NCBI GenBank assembly: GCA_002433485.1
Contig: DJIF01000121.1
Span: 11,791-32,902, forward strand
Length of the DNA: 21,112 nucleotides
Source of the DNA: Deltaproteobacteria bacterium UBA6601
GTDB taxonomy: Bacteria; Myxococcota_A; UBA796; UBA9615
Direction of reading: 5' to 3'
A model generated the notes under the pieces. The model saw only the letters and a list, made by a program, of their open reading frames with translations. It was not told the DNA's origin and did not search any database. Below, piece after piece: positions 1 to 8,092 of this stretch; positions within the stretch are counted from its first letter, which is position 1, and each line of letters begins with the position of its first letter. The translations under genes and the position numbers were made by a program.

Positions 1-268
1 CATCTTCGAAGAATTCAAGGGCACCGGTAACTCGGAAATCGTCCTCGACCGCAAGGTGGCGGACAAGCGCATCTTCCCCGCGCTCGACGTCGGCAAGTCC
101 GGTACGCGCAAGGAAGAACTGCTGGTTGAGAAGGACAAGCTCTCCAAGATGTGGGTCCTTCGTCGTATCCTCATGCAGATGGGCACCATCGACTCGATGG
201 AATTCCTGCTCGATAAGTTCCAGAAGACCGAGACCAACGAAGAATTTCTCGCGGCCATGAATTCATGA
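1..268 (+). CDS. rho: Transcription termination factor Rho, C-terminal end (5' truncated by window)
   Basis: The reading frame is open from base 2 and stops with TGA at 266-268, giving the last 88 residues of Rho. The translation contains the Rho C-terminal landmarks: a GTGN stretch, then LDRK, RIFPALDV and SGTRKEELL, then the terminal helical segment with MWVLRR. Rho is the hexameric RNA-dependent ATPase that releases RNA polymerase at unstructured, C-rich RNA. The visible part is the end of the RecA-type motor domain; the RNA-binding OB fold and Walker motifs lie upstream of the window. GTG at 56 is only an internal valine. rpmE follows 127 bases downstream on the same strand, a neighbourhood common in bacteria. 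Nothing odd is visible in the portion present. Confidence 0.95.
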   Translation, partial: IFEEFKGTGNSEIVLDRKVADKRIFPALDVGKSGTRKEELLVEKDKLSKMWVLRRILMQMGTIDSMEFLLDKFQKTETNEEFLAAMNS

Positions 269-395
269 CCGCGTTGCGATAAACCTGCTGGACCCAGGTT
301 TACCCACGTGTTAGAAGGCGCCGCCCCACAAGGCGACCGACCTAAACAACAAGCCCTCACCGCTGCTGCCGCAGCGCACCGGGCCGGAGCTGAAC

Positions 396-626
396 ATGAA
401 GGCCGACATCCACCCCGCTTACGAAGAGATTCAGGTCAGCTGCGCCTGCGGTGCGACCTTCACCACACGCTCCACCCTGGGCCAGGAGCTGCGTGTTGAC
501 CTCTGCTCAGCGTGCCACCCCTTCTTCACCGGAACCCAGAAGATCGTCGACACTGCCGGACGCGTCGAGCGCTTCAACCAGAAGTTCAAGAACTTCGACC
601 TGTCGAAGATGAACAAGCGCCGCTGA
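396..626 (+). CDS. rpmE: 50S ribosomal protein L31, zinc-binding type
   Basis: This 76-residue protein begins MKADIHPAY and has the four cysteines of the zinc-binding (C+) form of L31: C16 and C18 (CAC) and C37 and C40 (CSAC). FFTGTQK and a basic C-terminal tail follow. L31 sits at the bridge between the 30S head and the 50S central protuberance. A GGAG ribosome-binding site lies six bases before the ATG at 396, so the start is well supported. The gene sits between rho and a DUF1385 gene and is followed closely by prfA and prmC, a translation cluster. The C+ form holds zinc; many bacteria also carry a zinc-free paralogue used in zinc starvation, which is not in this window. Confidence 0.96.
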   Translation: MKADIHPAYEEIQVSCACGATFTTRSTLGQELRVDLCSACHPFFTGTQKIVDTAGRVERFNQKFKNFDLSKMNKRR

Positions 627-676
627 AGCCCCCCTCAACTGCTGGCCAACCGCTGGCCATTTCACCAGGAGAGCCC

Positions 677-1807
677 GTGTCAAAGTGCCTTGATGTAGGC
701 GGCCAGGCCGTCATTGAGGGCGTCATGATGCGAGGTCCTGGATCCATGGTCATCGCGGTCCGCCGTGCTGACGGTTCGATTGTGGTCAAGGACAGCGAGT
801 GGGTACCACTGACCCGGCGCTGGCGCTTCCTGAAATGGCCGGTGATCCGGGGCGCTGTGGTCATGATCGAAGCGTTGATGAACGGCATGCAGTCGCTGTC
901 CTTCTCCGCAGAAGTGGCCATGAAGGACGAGGAAGAAGCCGCCGCGCGTGAAGCAGCAGGGCAAGATGGCGGAAGCCGCGCTGAGGCCGCTGCCGGCGAA
1001 CCCAGTCCGAAGCAGACAACGCCGAGTTCCCAGGCAACCGAACTTCATCCCAGCCCGGCCGAAGAGATTCCCTCCGGAATCATGACCAAGGGCGCCATCG
1101 CGCTCAGTCTCAGTCTGTCCTTCGCCCTGGGCATCGGACTGTTCATCTATCTGCCGCACGCAGCCGCTTCGGTGCTTATGAACCTGAGCGCTGGACTACC
1201 GTTGGATGCTGCGGCCGACGTCAACTCGCCGCTGTTCCACACCATCGTCGGCATTGTGAAGATGACGGTCTTCATCACCTACATCCTGTTGATTCGTCGC
1301 ATGCCGGACATCTACCGGGTCTTCCAGTACCACGGCGCAGAACACAAGAGCATCCACGCCTATGAGGCTCGGCAGGAACTGACCGTAGCCAACGCCCGCA
1401 GCTGGCCGACCTTTCACCCGCGCTGCGGAACCTCTTTTCTGGTCTTTGTGATCATCATCTCCATCGGCTTCTTCGCCGCGGCCTTCCCATTGCTCGGGCC
1501 GCTCATCTTCCCCGATGGTTTGGAAGGCTGGCGCCTCGGCTTACTGCAGGCGAGCGTAAAGATTCCGATGATGGTTCCTATTGCTGGCCTGAGCTACGAA
1601 TTCATCAAGTGGGCCGGTCGTCAGAAGGAAAGTGTCCTACTACGCTTCCTGTCCATCCCAGGGCAGCTGGTCCAGAAGCTGACGACCATTGAGCCGGACG
1701 ACGAGCAACTGGAAGTTGCGCTGGTATCGCTCAAGCGATCACTACAGCTTGAAGGCGAACTCAAGGAGCCCAGTTACGACAACTGCCACTTCCTGCCCGC
1801 TGCCTGA
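677..1807 (+). CDS. DUF1385 (YqhQ-like) multi-pass membrane protein
   Basis: This 376-residue protein shows the DUF1385 hallmarks: GGQAVIEGVMMRGP near the N-terminus (residues 8-21), YHGAEHKSIHAYE (218-230) and HPRCGTSF (247-254). Hydrophobic segments lie at about 140-162, 186-207, 253-276 and 288-308, so it is an inner-membrane protein. The conserved His, Glu and Cys residues have led to annotation as a predicted metal-dependent enzyme, but I know of no established reaction. The start is taken as GTG 677, preceded by AGGAG at 667-671. The frame is open back to 512, but that part overlaps rpmE and has no family similarity. Residues 82-133 form a low-complexity Ala/Glu/Pro/Ser insert between the N-terminal motif and the first membrane segment. 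The gene lies 50 bases after rpmE and 9 before prfA, implying co-expression with translation termination genes. Confidence 0.88.
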   Translation: MSKCLDVGGQAVIEGVMMRGPGSMVIAVRRADGSIVVKDSEWVPLTRRWRFLKWPVIRGAVVMIEALMNGMQSLSFSAEVAMKDEEEAAAREAAGQDGGSRAEAAAGEPSPKQTTPSSQATELHPSPAEEIPSGIMTKGAIALSLSLSFALGIGLFIYLPHAAASVLMNLSAGLPLDAAADVNSPLFHTIVGIVKMTVFITYILLIRRMPDIYRVFQYHGAEHKSIHAYEARQELTVANARSWPTFHPRCGTSFLVFVIIISIGFFAAAFPLLGPLIFPDGLEGWRLGLLQASVKIPMMVPIAGLSYEFIKWAGRQKESVLLRFLSIPGQLVQKLTTIEPDDEQLEVALVSLKRSLQLEGELKEPSYDNCHFLPAA

Positions 1808-1816
1808 ACGGATTCA

Positions 1817-2893
1817 ATGAGTCTGTTCAACAAGCTCGACCAGGTGGAGAGCCGCTTCAAGGCCATCGGCGACCAGCTTTCTCATCCAGAGATTGCGGCC
1901 AATCAGCAACGCTTTCGCGAGCTGATGCAGGAATACAGTCACCTGCGTCCGATCTGTGAGACCTTCGCCGAATACCGGGACATCGAGCAACAGATCGGCG
2001 ACGCCCGCGAGATGCTCTCTGAAGAGGACCCTGAGATGCGTTCTCTGGCTCAAGAAGAGCTGGCAGAGCTGGAACCAAAAGTCGAGCCGCTGCGCCACCG
2101 CCTCAAGATCCTGTTACTGCCCAAAGACCCCAACGAGGGTCGCAACGTAATCCTCGAGATCCGTGCCGGCGTTGGTGGCGACGAGGCTGGCCTGTTTGCC
2201 GCCGATCTGTTCCGCATGTACAGCCGCTACGGAGAGAGCAGAGGCTGGAAGTTCGAATTAATGAACCTGAGCCAAAATGAGGCTGGCGGCTACAAAGAGG
2301 TGATCACCTCCATCGCTGGCGCCGATGTCTATAAGCGCCTCAAGTATGAATCTGGCGTGCACCGAGTGCAGCGGGTCCCCGCGACCGAAGCCCAGGGCCG
2401 AATCCACACCTCGACCTGCACCGTAGCCCTGATGCCAGAGGCCGAAGAAGTTGATGTACATATCGAGGACAAGGACCTGCGCATCGACGTATTCCGCGCC
2501 TCGGGGCCTGGAGGACAATCGGTGAACACCACCGACTCAGCGGTCAGGCTCACCCACCTTCCCAGCGGACTGGTGGTGATCTGCCAGGACGAGAAGAGCC
2601 AACACAAGAACAAGGCCAAGGCCCTCAAGGTCCTCCGCACCCGCCTCTACGAGAAAGAACGCGCCGAGCAACAGGCTGAGCAGCGAGACCTGCGGCTGTC
2701 TCAAGTTGGAACCGGCGACCGCTCCGAGCGGATCCGCACCTACAACTTTCCCCAGGGTCGCCTCACCGACCATCGCATCGGCCTGACGCTGTACAACGTC
2801 GACCGCATCGTTGAAGGGGAGCTGGACGAAGTGCTCGACTCCTGCGCGACACACTTTGAGGCCGCAATGCTGCAAGCGGTCGAGCAACAGTAA
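1817..2893 (+). CDS. prfA: Peptide chain release factor 1 (RF1)
   Basis: This 358-residue protein is a typical full-length class I release factor. The codon-recognition motif is PAT (residues 188-190, in RVPATEAQGR), the RF1 form that reads UAA and UAG; RF2 has SPF. The catalytic GGQ loop is at 232-234 inside SGPGGQSVNTTDSAVR, with the conserved downstream segment for peptidyl-tRNA hydrolysis. The N-terminal 100 residues are the helical domain 1. No programmed frameshift is present, as expected for RF1. The gene starts with ATG nine bases after the DUF1385 stop and ends with TAA 17 bases before prmC, whose product methylates Gln234 of this protein. The three genes look like one transcript. 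Confidence 0.97.
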   Translation: MSLFNKLDQVESRFKAIGDQLSHPEIAANQQRFRELMQEYSHLRPICETFAEYRDIEQQIGDAREMLSEEDPEMRSLAQEELAELEPKVEPLRHRLKILLLPKDPNEGRNVILEIRAGVGGDEAGLFAADLFRMYSRYGESRGWKFELMNLSQNEAGGYKEVITSIAGADVYKRLKYESGVHRVQRVPATEAQGRIHTSTCTVALMPEAEEVDVHIEDKDLRIDVFRASGPGGQSVNTTDSAVRLTHLPSGLVVICQDEKSQHKNKAKALKVLRTRLYEKERAEQQAEQRDLRLSQVGTGDRSERIRTYNFPQGRLTDHRIGLTLYNVDRIVEGELDEVLDSCATHFEAAMLQAVEQQ

Positions 2894-2910
2894 GCCACTG
2901 AGCAACAGCG

Positions 2911-3783
2911 ATGGCAGGGACGCTAAGCGTCGGCGAGATCCTTAAGAAGAGCTCGCAGTGGTTGGAGCAACGAGGCAGCAGCTCAGCCCGTCTGGACGCC
3001 GAACTGCTCCTAGCCGAAGTGCTTGAGCTGGAGAGAATCAAGCTCTACACCTCCTTCGAGAGACCTCTCAGCAGCGCTGAACAAGATTCCTACAGGGCCC
3101 TGGTCAAACGTCGCGGCGAAGGCGAACCGGTGGCCTATATCCTTGGCAGCCGAGAGTTCTACTCGCGGGACTTCACAGTGGACCGCCGGGTTCTGATTCC
3201 AAGGCCGGACACTGAAGTTCTGGTAGACACCACCCTGGAGCTACTGCCGGAGCTAGAACAAGACGCTGTGGTTCTCGACTACGGTACCGGCAGCGGCGCC
3301 ATCGCGGTCACGCTGGCGGCCGAACGACCCGAACTGCGGCTGCTGGCCATCGACCTGAGCGCTGAGGCCCTCGATGTCGCCCGTTTGAACGCCGCCCGCC
3401 ACGGGGTCAAGGAACGGCTGGGCTTTGTCCAGTCGGACGGCTTGAGCAGGGTCCCCGATCGCTTTGAGGGCAAGCTCTGCGCAATCGTGGCTAACCCTCC
3501 CTACCTCTCGGAGCAGGACCGCACCACAATGACCCGCGATGTACTGGAGTTCGAACCCCATAGCGCGCTGTTCCCCGGAGCCGACCCTCTGCTGCACTAT
3601 CGCCGACTGGCCAAAGAGGGCCCTCGTTGGCTGCGTGCCGATGGCCTGCTGACCCTTGAGGTGGGGCATCTGCAGGCTGGACAGGTCTGCGAACTACTGG
3701 AGGCTACTGGCTGGGGCGCAATCCAGGTCCGCAGTGACCTGGCTCGCACAGACCGCGTGGTAAGCGCCCGGCGACCTTCCTGA
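2911..3783 (+). CDS. prmC: Release factor glutamine methyltransferase PrmC (HemK)
   Basis: This 290-residue protein is a SAM-dependent N5-glutamine methyltransferase that modifies the GGQ glutamine of RF1 and RF2. The N-terminal helical domain (about 1-85) is followed by a Rossmann-type catalytic domain. The SAM-binding motif I is VLDYGTGSG (121-129), and the glutamine-binding NPPY is at 195-198. PRPDTE (97-102) is also characteristic. The gene starts 17 bases after prfA, the classic prfA-prmC pair, so enzyme and substrate are made together. It ends at TGA 3781-3783, only 33 bases from the convergent uvrA stop. The upstream ribosome-binding site is weak, which suggests reliance on translation of prfA. 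Confidence 0.95.
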   Translation: MAGTLSVGEILKKSSQWLEQRGSSSARLDAELLLAEVLELERIKLYTSFERPLSSAEQDSYRALVKRRGEGEPVAYILGSREFYSRDFTVDRRVLIPRPDTEVLVDTTLELLPELEQDAVVLDYGTGSGAIAVTLAAERPELRLLAIDLSAEALDVARLNAARHGVKERLGFVQSDGLSRVPDRFEGKLCAIVANPPYLSEQDRTTMTRDVLEFEPHSALFPGADPLLHYRRLAKEGPRWLRADGLLTLEVGHLQAGQVCELLEATGWGAIQVRSDLARTDRVVSARRPS

Positions 3784-3816
3784 TCAAGGCACCTCCAGCC
3801 CAAACCCTGGACTGCG

Positions 3817-6729
3817 TCAAGGTCGCTCGACCGCGCGCGCCTTGGCGTACCGGGCCCCCGAGCCCTTAACAGCAGGCGCTGGGCCCAGAACCTCTGCAAG
3901 GAAGCGTCCGGTGTGCGAACCGGCCACAGCCGCCACCTGTTCAGGAGGACCAGCACAGACCACGGTGCCACCTCCGGAACCACCCTCCGGACCTAGATCA
4001 ATGACCCAATCAGCGCTGCGAATGACGTCGAGATTGTGCTCAATAACAACGACGGTGTTCCCGGCATCCACCAGCCTGTTGAGAACGACAAGCAGCTTGG
4101 CGACATCGTCAAAGTGCAGACCAGTGGTCGGCTCATCGAGCAGATACAGGGTCTTACCCGTGCCACGGCGAGCAAGCTCACGGCTGAGCTTGATGCGCTG
4201 CGCTTCCCCGCCCGACAGAGTTGTTGAGGACTGGCCGAGCTGCAGATAGCCAAGACCAACATCAACCAGGGTCTGCAGGATGCGGGTGATCCGGCGATGG
4301 TTCGAGAAGTGCTCAAGCGCTTCCCGGCAGGACATCTCAAGGACCTCACTGATGTTCTTGCCCTTGTGCTTGACCCGCAAAGTCGCCTCATTGAAGCGCT
4401 TTCCCCGGCACAGCTCGCAGGGAACAAAGACATCGGCCAGGAAGTGCATCTCAATGCGAATCGAGCCGTCACCCTTGCAGGCCTCGCAGCGCCCGCCCTT
4501 GACGTTGAAGGAGAAGCGACCCTTGTTATAGCCTGCCGCCTTAGAAGCTTTCAGTTCAGCAAAGACTTCGCGGATGGGGTCGTAAACCTTGGTGTAGGTG
4601 GCAGGATTGGAGCGCGGGGTCCGCCCGATGGGGCTCTGATTGATGTCGATCACCTTGTCGAACAGTTCTAAACCACGAATTTCACGATGAAGGCCAACCG
4701 CCCGGCTGGCGGCATGAAAATGATTTGCCAGGGCCGGCGACAAGGTCGCGTTAAGCAGCGAAGACTTGCCTGCCCCTGAGACCCCGGTGAAGGCGACCAG
4801 GCAGCTGGCCGGGATCTGTACATCGATGTCCTGCAGATTGTTCTCGCGGCAACCCAGGACCTCAAGCCAGCCCGAGCCGGTCGGGCGACGCTGCAGCGGA
4901 GTCTCGATCCGTTTACGACCCGACAGGTAGGCACCGGTTACAGACTCAGGGTCTTCCTTGAGCTGCTCAGGAGGACCTGAAAAGACAATTGAGCCACCAT
5001 GGCGACCGGCACCAGGCCCAAAGTCGATGACATGGTCGGATTCCTCGATCGTCTCCTGATCATGCTCGACCACAATGACCGAGTTACCGATATCCCTGAG
5101 GTGCCCGAGGGTAGCGAGCAGTCTCTGATTGTCACGCTGATGCAAGCCGATAGAGGGCTCATCAAGGATGTAGATCACACCGCTAAGCTCAGTCCCCACC
5201 TGGGCAGCCAGCCGAATCCGCTGACTCTCTCCGCCCGAGAGCGTCGGACCGAGTCGGTCCAGGCACAGATAGTCCAGGCCAACATTGAGCAGAAAACCGA
5301 GACGGTTGTTGATCTCCTTGACCAACTCCGCTGCTATGTGGGAGCGATTGCTATCGAGGTCAAGCTCCGCCAGAGCCTCACGAGCCTGGTAGATGGTCAT
5401 CGCTACCAATTCCGGCAGCGTGTGCGACCCGACCCGCACCGACCGAGCCTCAGCCCGCAGGCGAGAGCCTCCGCAGCCCGGGCAGGGCAGCGTCCGCATG
5501 AAGCTCTCGTAGTAGCGGCGCATCTGAGCGCTCTCAGTCTGCTTGTGCTTACGTTCCAGGCTCGGAATGATGCCCTCAATCCTGGTCTTCCAACTCCCCT
5601 GCGAGCGACGTCCCTTCCAACGAATGGTGATCTCCCGGTCCGAGCCGTACAGAAGTGTGTCTCGGGGCTCCTCCGGAAGCTCCTGCCAGGGGACCTCCCG
5701 GTCTATATCCAAGGCCTTACAGGCGTCTCGGACAAAGCGATAGGTCCATCCTCGGCCGCGGCGCAGGGCCGAGGCCCATGGCACGATGGCTCCTTCGTTG
5801 AGGCTGAGACTCTGATCTGCAACCACCCGACCGGGATCCATGACCTTCTTCCAGCCCAGGCCGTTGCAATCCACACACATGCCAAGGGGAGTATTAAAAG
5901 AGAACAGCGGTGGATCCAGATCCGGAAAAGACAGCTGGCAATGGGGGCAAGCCAGCTTCTCCGAATAGAGCTGCTCACTACCGTCAACGACATCAACGAC
6001 CAGCAAACCCTCCGACTCCCGCAGGCAGGTCTCTACCGAATCGGTGAGGCGCTCGCTGACCCCCTCGTTCATCACTAAGCGATCTACCACCAGCTCGATG
6101 TTGTGCTTACGATCTTTGTCCAGCGAGGGGACCTCTTCAAGGCGGTGGATCGAACCATCGACGCGGACCCTGGTGAAGCCTGCCTTGATCGAATCACGAA
6201 ACAGCTCCTTGTACTCACCCTTGCGATTGATAATGAGCGGCGCTAGCAGCTGGAAGCGGGTCCCCTCGGGCAGCTCACTGATGCGCTCCACAATCTCGGC
6301 CGCACTCTGCCGCCCAACGACCCGATCACAGGCCGTGCAGTGCTGAACTCCTACCCGCGCAAACAGAACCCGCAGGTAATCGTAGATCTCGGTGATGGTA
6401 CCCACGGTCGAGCGCGGATTCTTGCTGGCCGCCTTCTGCTCAATAGAAATGGTCGGAGCCAGCCCACGAATGGTCTCGTAGTGAGGTTTCTCCATCTGAC
6501 CGAGAAACTGCCTCGCATAGGCCGAGAGCGACTCCACGTAGCGGCGCTGCCCTTCAGCAAACAGGGTGTCGAAGGCAAGGGAGGACTTACCAGAGCCAGA
6601 CACACCGGTGAACACCACCAGCTTCTTCTTGGGAATACGAAGCTCGACGTTCTTGAGGTTGTGCTCACAGGCTCCCTGAACATAGATATGATCGAGCTCT
6701 GTGGGTCCATCAGGCCGCTTCGGACTCAT
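3817..6729 (-). CDS. uvrA: UvrABC excision nuclease subunit A
   Basis: This 970-residue protein is the damage-recognition ATPase of nucleotide excision repair. It has two ABC modules: Walker A GVSGSGKSS at 42-50 with signature LSGGESQ at 497-503, and Walker A GVSGAGKSS at 649-657 with signature LSGGEAQ at 838-844. Zinc module 1 is C261/C264 with C285/C288; module 2, which contacts DNA, is C748/C751 with C771/C774. UvrA dimers load UvrB onto lesions. The ATG start shares an ATGA with the selD stop upstream, so translation is probably coupled to selD. The C-terminal tail after the second ABC module is slightly longer than usual and basic. No uvrB or uvrC is nearby. The gene converges on prmC. 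Confidence 0.97.
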   Translation of the reverse strand: MSPKRPDGPTELDHIYVQGACEHNLKNVELRIPKKKLVVFTGVSGSGKSSLAFDTLFAEGQRRYVESLSAYARQFLGQMEKPHYETIRGLAPTISIEQKAASKNPRSTVGTITEIYDYLRVLFARVGVQHCTACDRVVGRQSAAEIVERISELPEGTRFQLLAPLIINRKGEYKELFRDSIKAGFTRVRVDGSIHRLEEVPSLDKDRKHNIELVVDRLVMNEGVSERLTDSVETCLRESEGLLVVDVVDGSEQLYSEKLACPHCQLSFPDLDPPLFSFNTPLGMCVDCNGLGWKKVMDPGRVVADQSLSLNEGAIVPWASALRRGRGWTYRFVRDACKALDIDREVPWQELPEEPRDTLLYGSDREITIRWKGRRSQGSWKTRIEGIIPSLERKHKQTESAQMRRYYESFMRTLPCPGCGGSRLRAEARSVRVGSHTLPELVAMTIYQAREALAELDLDSNRSHIAAELVKEINNRLGFLLNVGLDYLCLDRLGPTLSGGESQRIRLAAQVGTELSGVIYILDEPSIGLHQRDNQRLLATLGHLRDIGNSVIVVEHDQETIEESDHVIDFGPGAGRHGGSIVFSGPPEQLKEDPESVTGAYLSGRKRIETPLQRRPTGSGWLEVLGCRENNLQDIDVQIPASCLVAFTGVSGAGKSSLLNATLSPALANHFHAASRAVGLHREIRGLELFDKVIDINQSPIGRTPRSNPATYTKVYDPIREVFAELKASKAAGYNKGRFSFNVKGGRCEACKGDGSIRIEMHFLADVFVPCELCRGKRFNEATLRVKHKGKNISEVLEMSCREALEHFSNHRRITRILQTLVDVGLGYLQLGQSSTTLSGGEAQRIKLSRELARRGTGKTLYLLDEPTTGLHFDDVAKLLVVLNRLVDAGNTVVVIEHNLDVIRSADWVIDLGPEGGSGGGTVVCAGPPEQVAAVAGSHTGRFLAEVLGPAPAVKGSGARYAKARAVERP

Positions 6730-7793
6730 CCCAGGTCCACCCCAGCCGGGCCCTCGACCACAGAACCAATCCGGGCACTAGCGAGACAGCCTTCATCGTC
6801 CAGGGCCTGCTTCAGAGCTGTGGCATGCGCCGGATCGACAAAGATCAACAGGCCGCCGGAGGTCTGCGGGTCCAAAGCCAGCGAGGAATAGAAAGGGTCC
6901 AGTCCCTCCGCGACCGTCAGGCAGTCGCCAAGATAGGCCCGATTACTACGCTCCCCGCGGGTCGAGCAGCCAGCCTTGAAGGCCTCCCGAGCACCAGCCA
7001 AAATCGGCAGCGAAGATGCCTCGATGTGCAAGCGACAAGAGGAAGCGCGAGCAACCTCAAAGCAGCTTCCCAGCAACCCAAAGCCTGTCACATCAGTGAC
7101 CGCGTGAATCGGGCTTGCCAGCGCCTTACCGCCGAGCGCCAGGCCAGCCCTGGCACCAGCGTCGTTGAGACGACTCATAGAAGCCACCAGCCCCGCCTGA
7201 AACGAGCCATCGATAAGCTCTCGCTTACCCGCCGTCGAGATCAATCCGGTACCTAAGCCCTTGGTAAGAAAGATCGCATCACCGGGTAGCGCCCCAGAGT
7301 TGGTCCAGATCCGCTCAGGATGCACCGTGCCGGTCACAGACAATCCGTACTTAAGTTCTTTGTCTCGTACTGTATGCCCACCACCCAACATCGCCCCGGC
7401 CGATCGCACCAACTCTTCCCCGCCAGCCAGAATCTCACCGAGAACCTGGGCAGGCAGGTCCGACTCAGGGAAGCAAACGATGTTGAGCGCCAGCAACGGG
7501 CTGCCACCCATGGCGTAGACATCAGACAGCGAGTTAGCGGCAGCAATGCGCCCGAAGTCCCGGGGGTCATCCACAATAGGAGTGAAAAAGTCGAGGGTCT
7601 TTACCAACGCAAGCTCATCGGTAAGGCGAACCACTGCAGCGTCGTCGGCCCGATCAAAGCCGACCAGTAATCGAGGGTCATCGAGGGGGCCAAGGCCCGC
7701 CAGTGCGTGTCCCAGCGCAACTGCCGAGAGTTTGCTCGCTCAGCCGGCCGACTGGACCGTATGGGTCAGCCCCTTATGTTCCTTCCAACGCAT
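6726..7793 (-). CDS. selD: Selenide, water dikinase (selenophosphate synthetase), selenocysteine-containing
   Basis: SelD makes selenophosphate from selenide and ATP, the selenium donor for Sec-tRNA. Reading on from ATG 7793, the 355-residue frame is interrupted only by TGA at 7740-7742, which I read as selenocysteine 18. The context is LTHTVQSAG-U-ASK: the catalytic Cys/Sec is followed three residues later by the essential Lys21, the spacing of Cys17/Lys20 in E. coli SelD. Next come DDAAV (50-54), TLDFFTPIVDDP and the glycine-rich ATP-site segments typical of the AIR-synthase fold. An annotation stopping at the TGA would begin at GTG 7634 and lose the 53-residue N-terminus with the active site. 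Length then matches the family (about 345). The stop overlaps uvrA by ATGA. The ribosome-binding site before 7793 is weak, so the exact start is less sure than the TGA readthrough. Confidence 0.92.
7701..7742 (-). promoter_or_regulatory. Sec TGA codon and candidate bacterial SECIS hairpin in selD
   Basis: After the TGA (7740-7742) there are 16 bases, then a hairpin: CAGU, an unpaired U, GCG, an eight-base loop CUGGGACA, CGC, ACUG (7723 down to 7701). All seven base pairs are Watson-Crick. A hairpin within about 40 bases of the UGA, with a bulged U in the upper stem and G residues in the loop, is what SelB recognises in E. coli fdhF. Here the loop starts 25 bases after the UGA, inside the accepted 16-37 range. 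The loop's first G is its third base, slightly off consensus. Confidence 0.65.
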
Positions 7794-7854
7794 CGCGGGA
7801 GTGTAACAGCCGACGACCTGCGAAACCGAAAAGCAAGCGGTCAAGAACCAAGAA

Positions 7855-7892
7855 GAAGCGGGCCGCCCCAACGCTTGGGAGCGACCCGCTTC
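7855..7892 (-). terminator. Strong GC-rich hairpin, probable intrinsic terminator
   Basis: GAAGCGGG (7855-7862) pairs with CCCGCTTC (7885-7892). Inside are CGC/GCG (7864-7866 with 7881-7883) and CCCAA/TTGGG (7867-7871 with 7875-7879) around a three-base loop. There are about 16 pairs with one mismatch and one bulged base. On the minus strand it is followed by a T-rich run (TTCTTGGTTCTT), on the plus strand by GTTTCGTT, so direction is not certain. It sits about 60 bases before the selD start. Confidence 0.6.
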
Positions 7893-8041
7893 GTTTCGTT
7901 AATGTCTGCGACCACGCTGGCTGCTCCGGCCACACTGCTCGACGACCTACGTCGGCGAGGCGCTTCCGGGCTCTCGGGGACCAGCTGAAAAGCGTGGCGC
8001 TAGGTGGCGATTGGGTTAAACCCGTCGCCTGGGTGACCCTA

Positions 8042-8092
8042 CTACGGGCTCGCCACCTCCACCTTCACGGTCCAAAGTCTACTGTCGTGCAA
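8042..8092 (-). CDS. Possible 16-residue leader peptide with perfect Shine-Dalgarno
   Basis: TTG at 8092-8090 opens a 16-codon frame (MHDSRLWTVKVEVASP) ending in two tandem TAG codons (8042-8044 and 8039-8041). Seven bases before the TTG is AAGGAGG, part of AAGGAGGTGATCC (8106-8094), a 13-base perfect complement of the usual bacterial 16S rRNA 3' end. The frame lies within the non-coding hairpin region, and its last codons form one arm of a nine-base long-range pairing (8050-8058 with 8002-8010). It could be a regulatory leader, or the Shine-Dalgarno match could be chance within a structured RNA. The peptide matches nothing I recognise. Confidence 0.3.
   Translation of the reverse strand: MHDSRLWTVKVEVASP

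Noticed and set aside
512..676. Upstream extension of the DUF1385 gene.
   Set aside because: It overlaps rpmE out of frame, and the GTG at 677 has a proper AGGAG site just before the conserved domain.
4999..6078. A 359-codon plus-strand frame inside uvrA.
   Set aside because: Antisense shadow of the uvrA reading frame in GC-rich DNA; no family motif.
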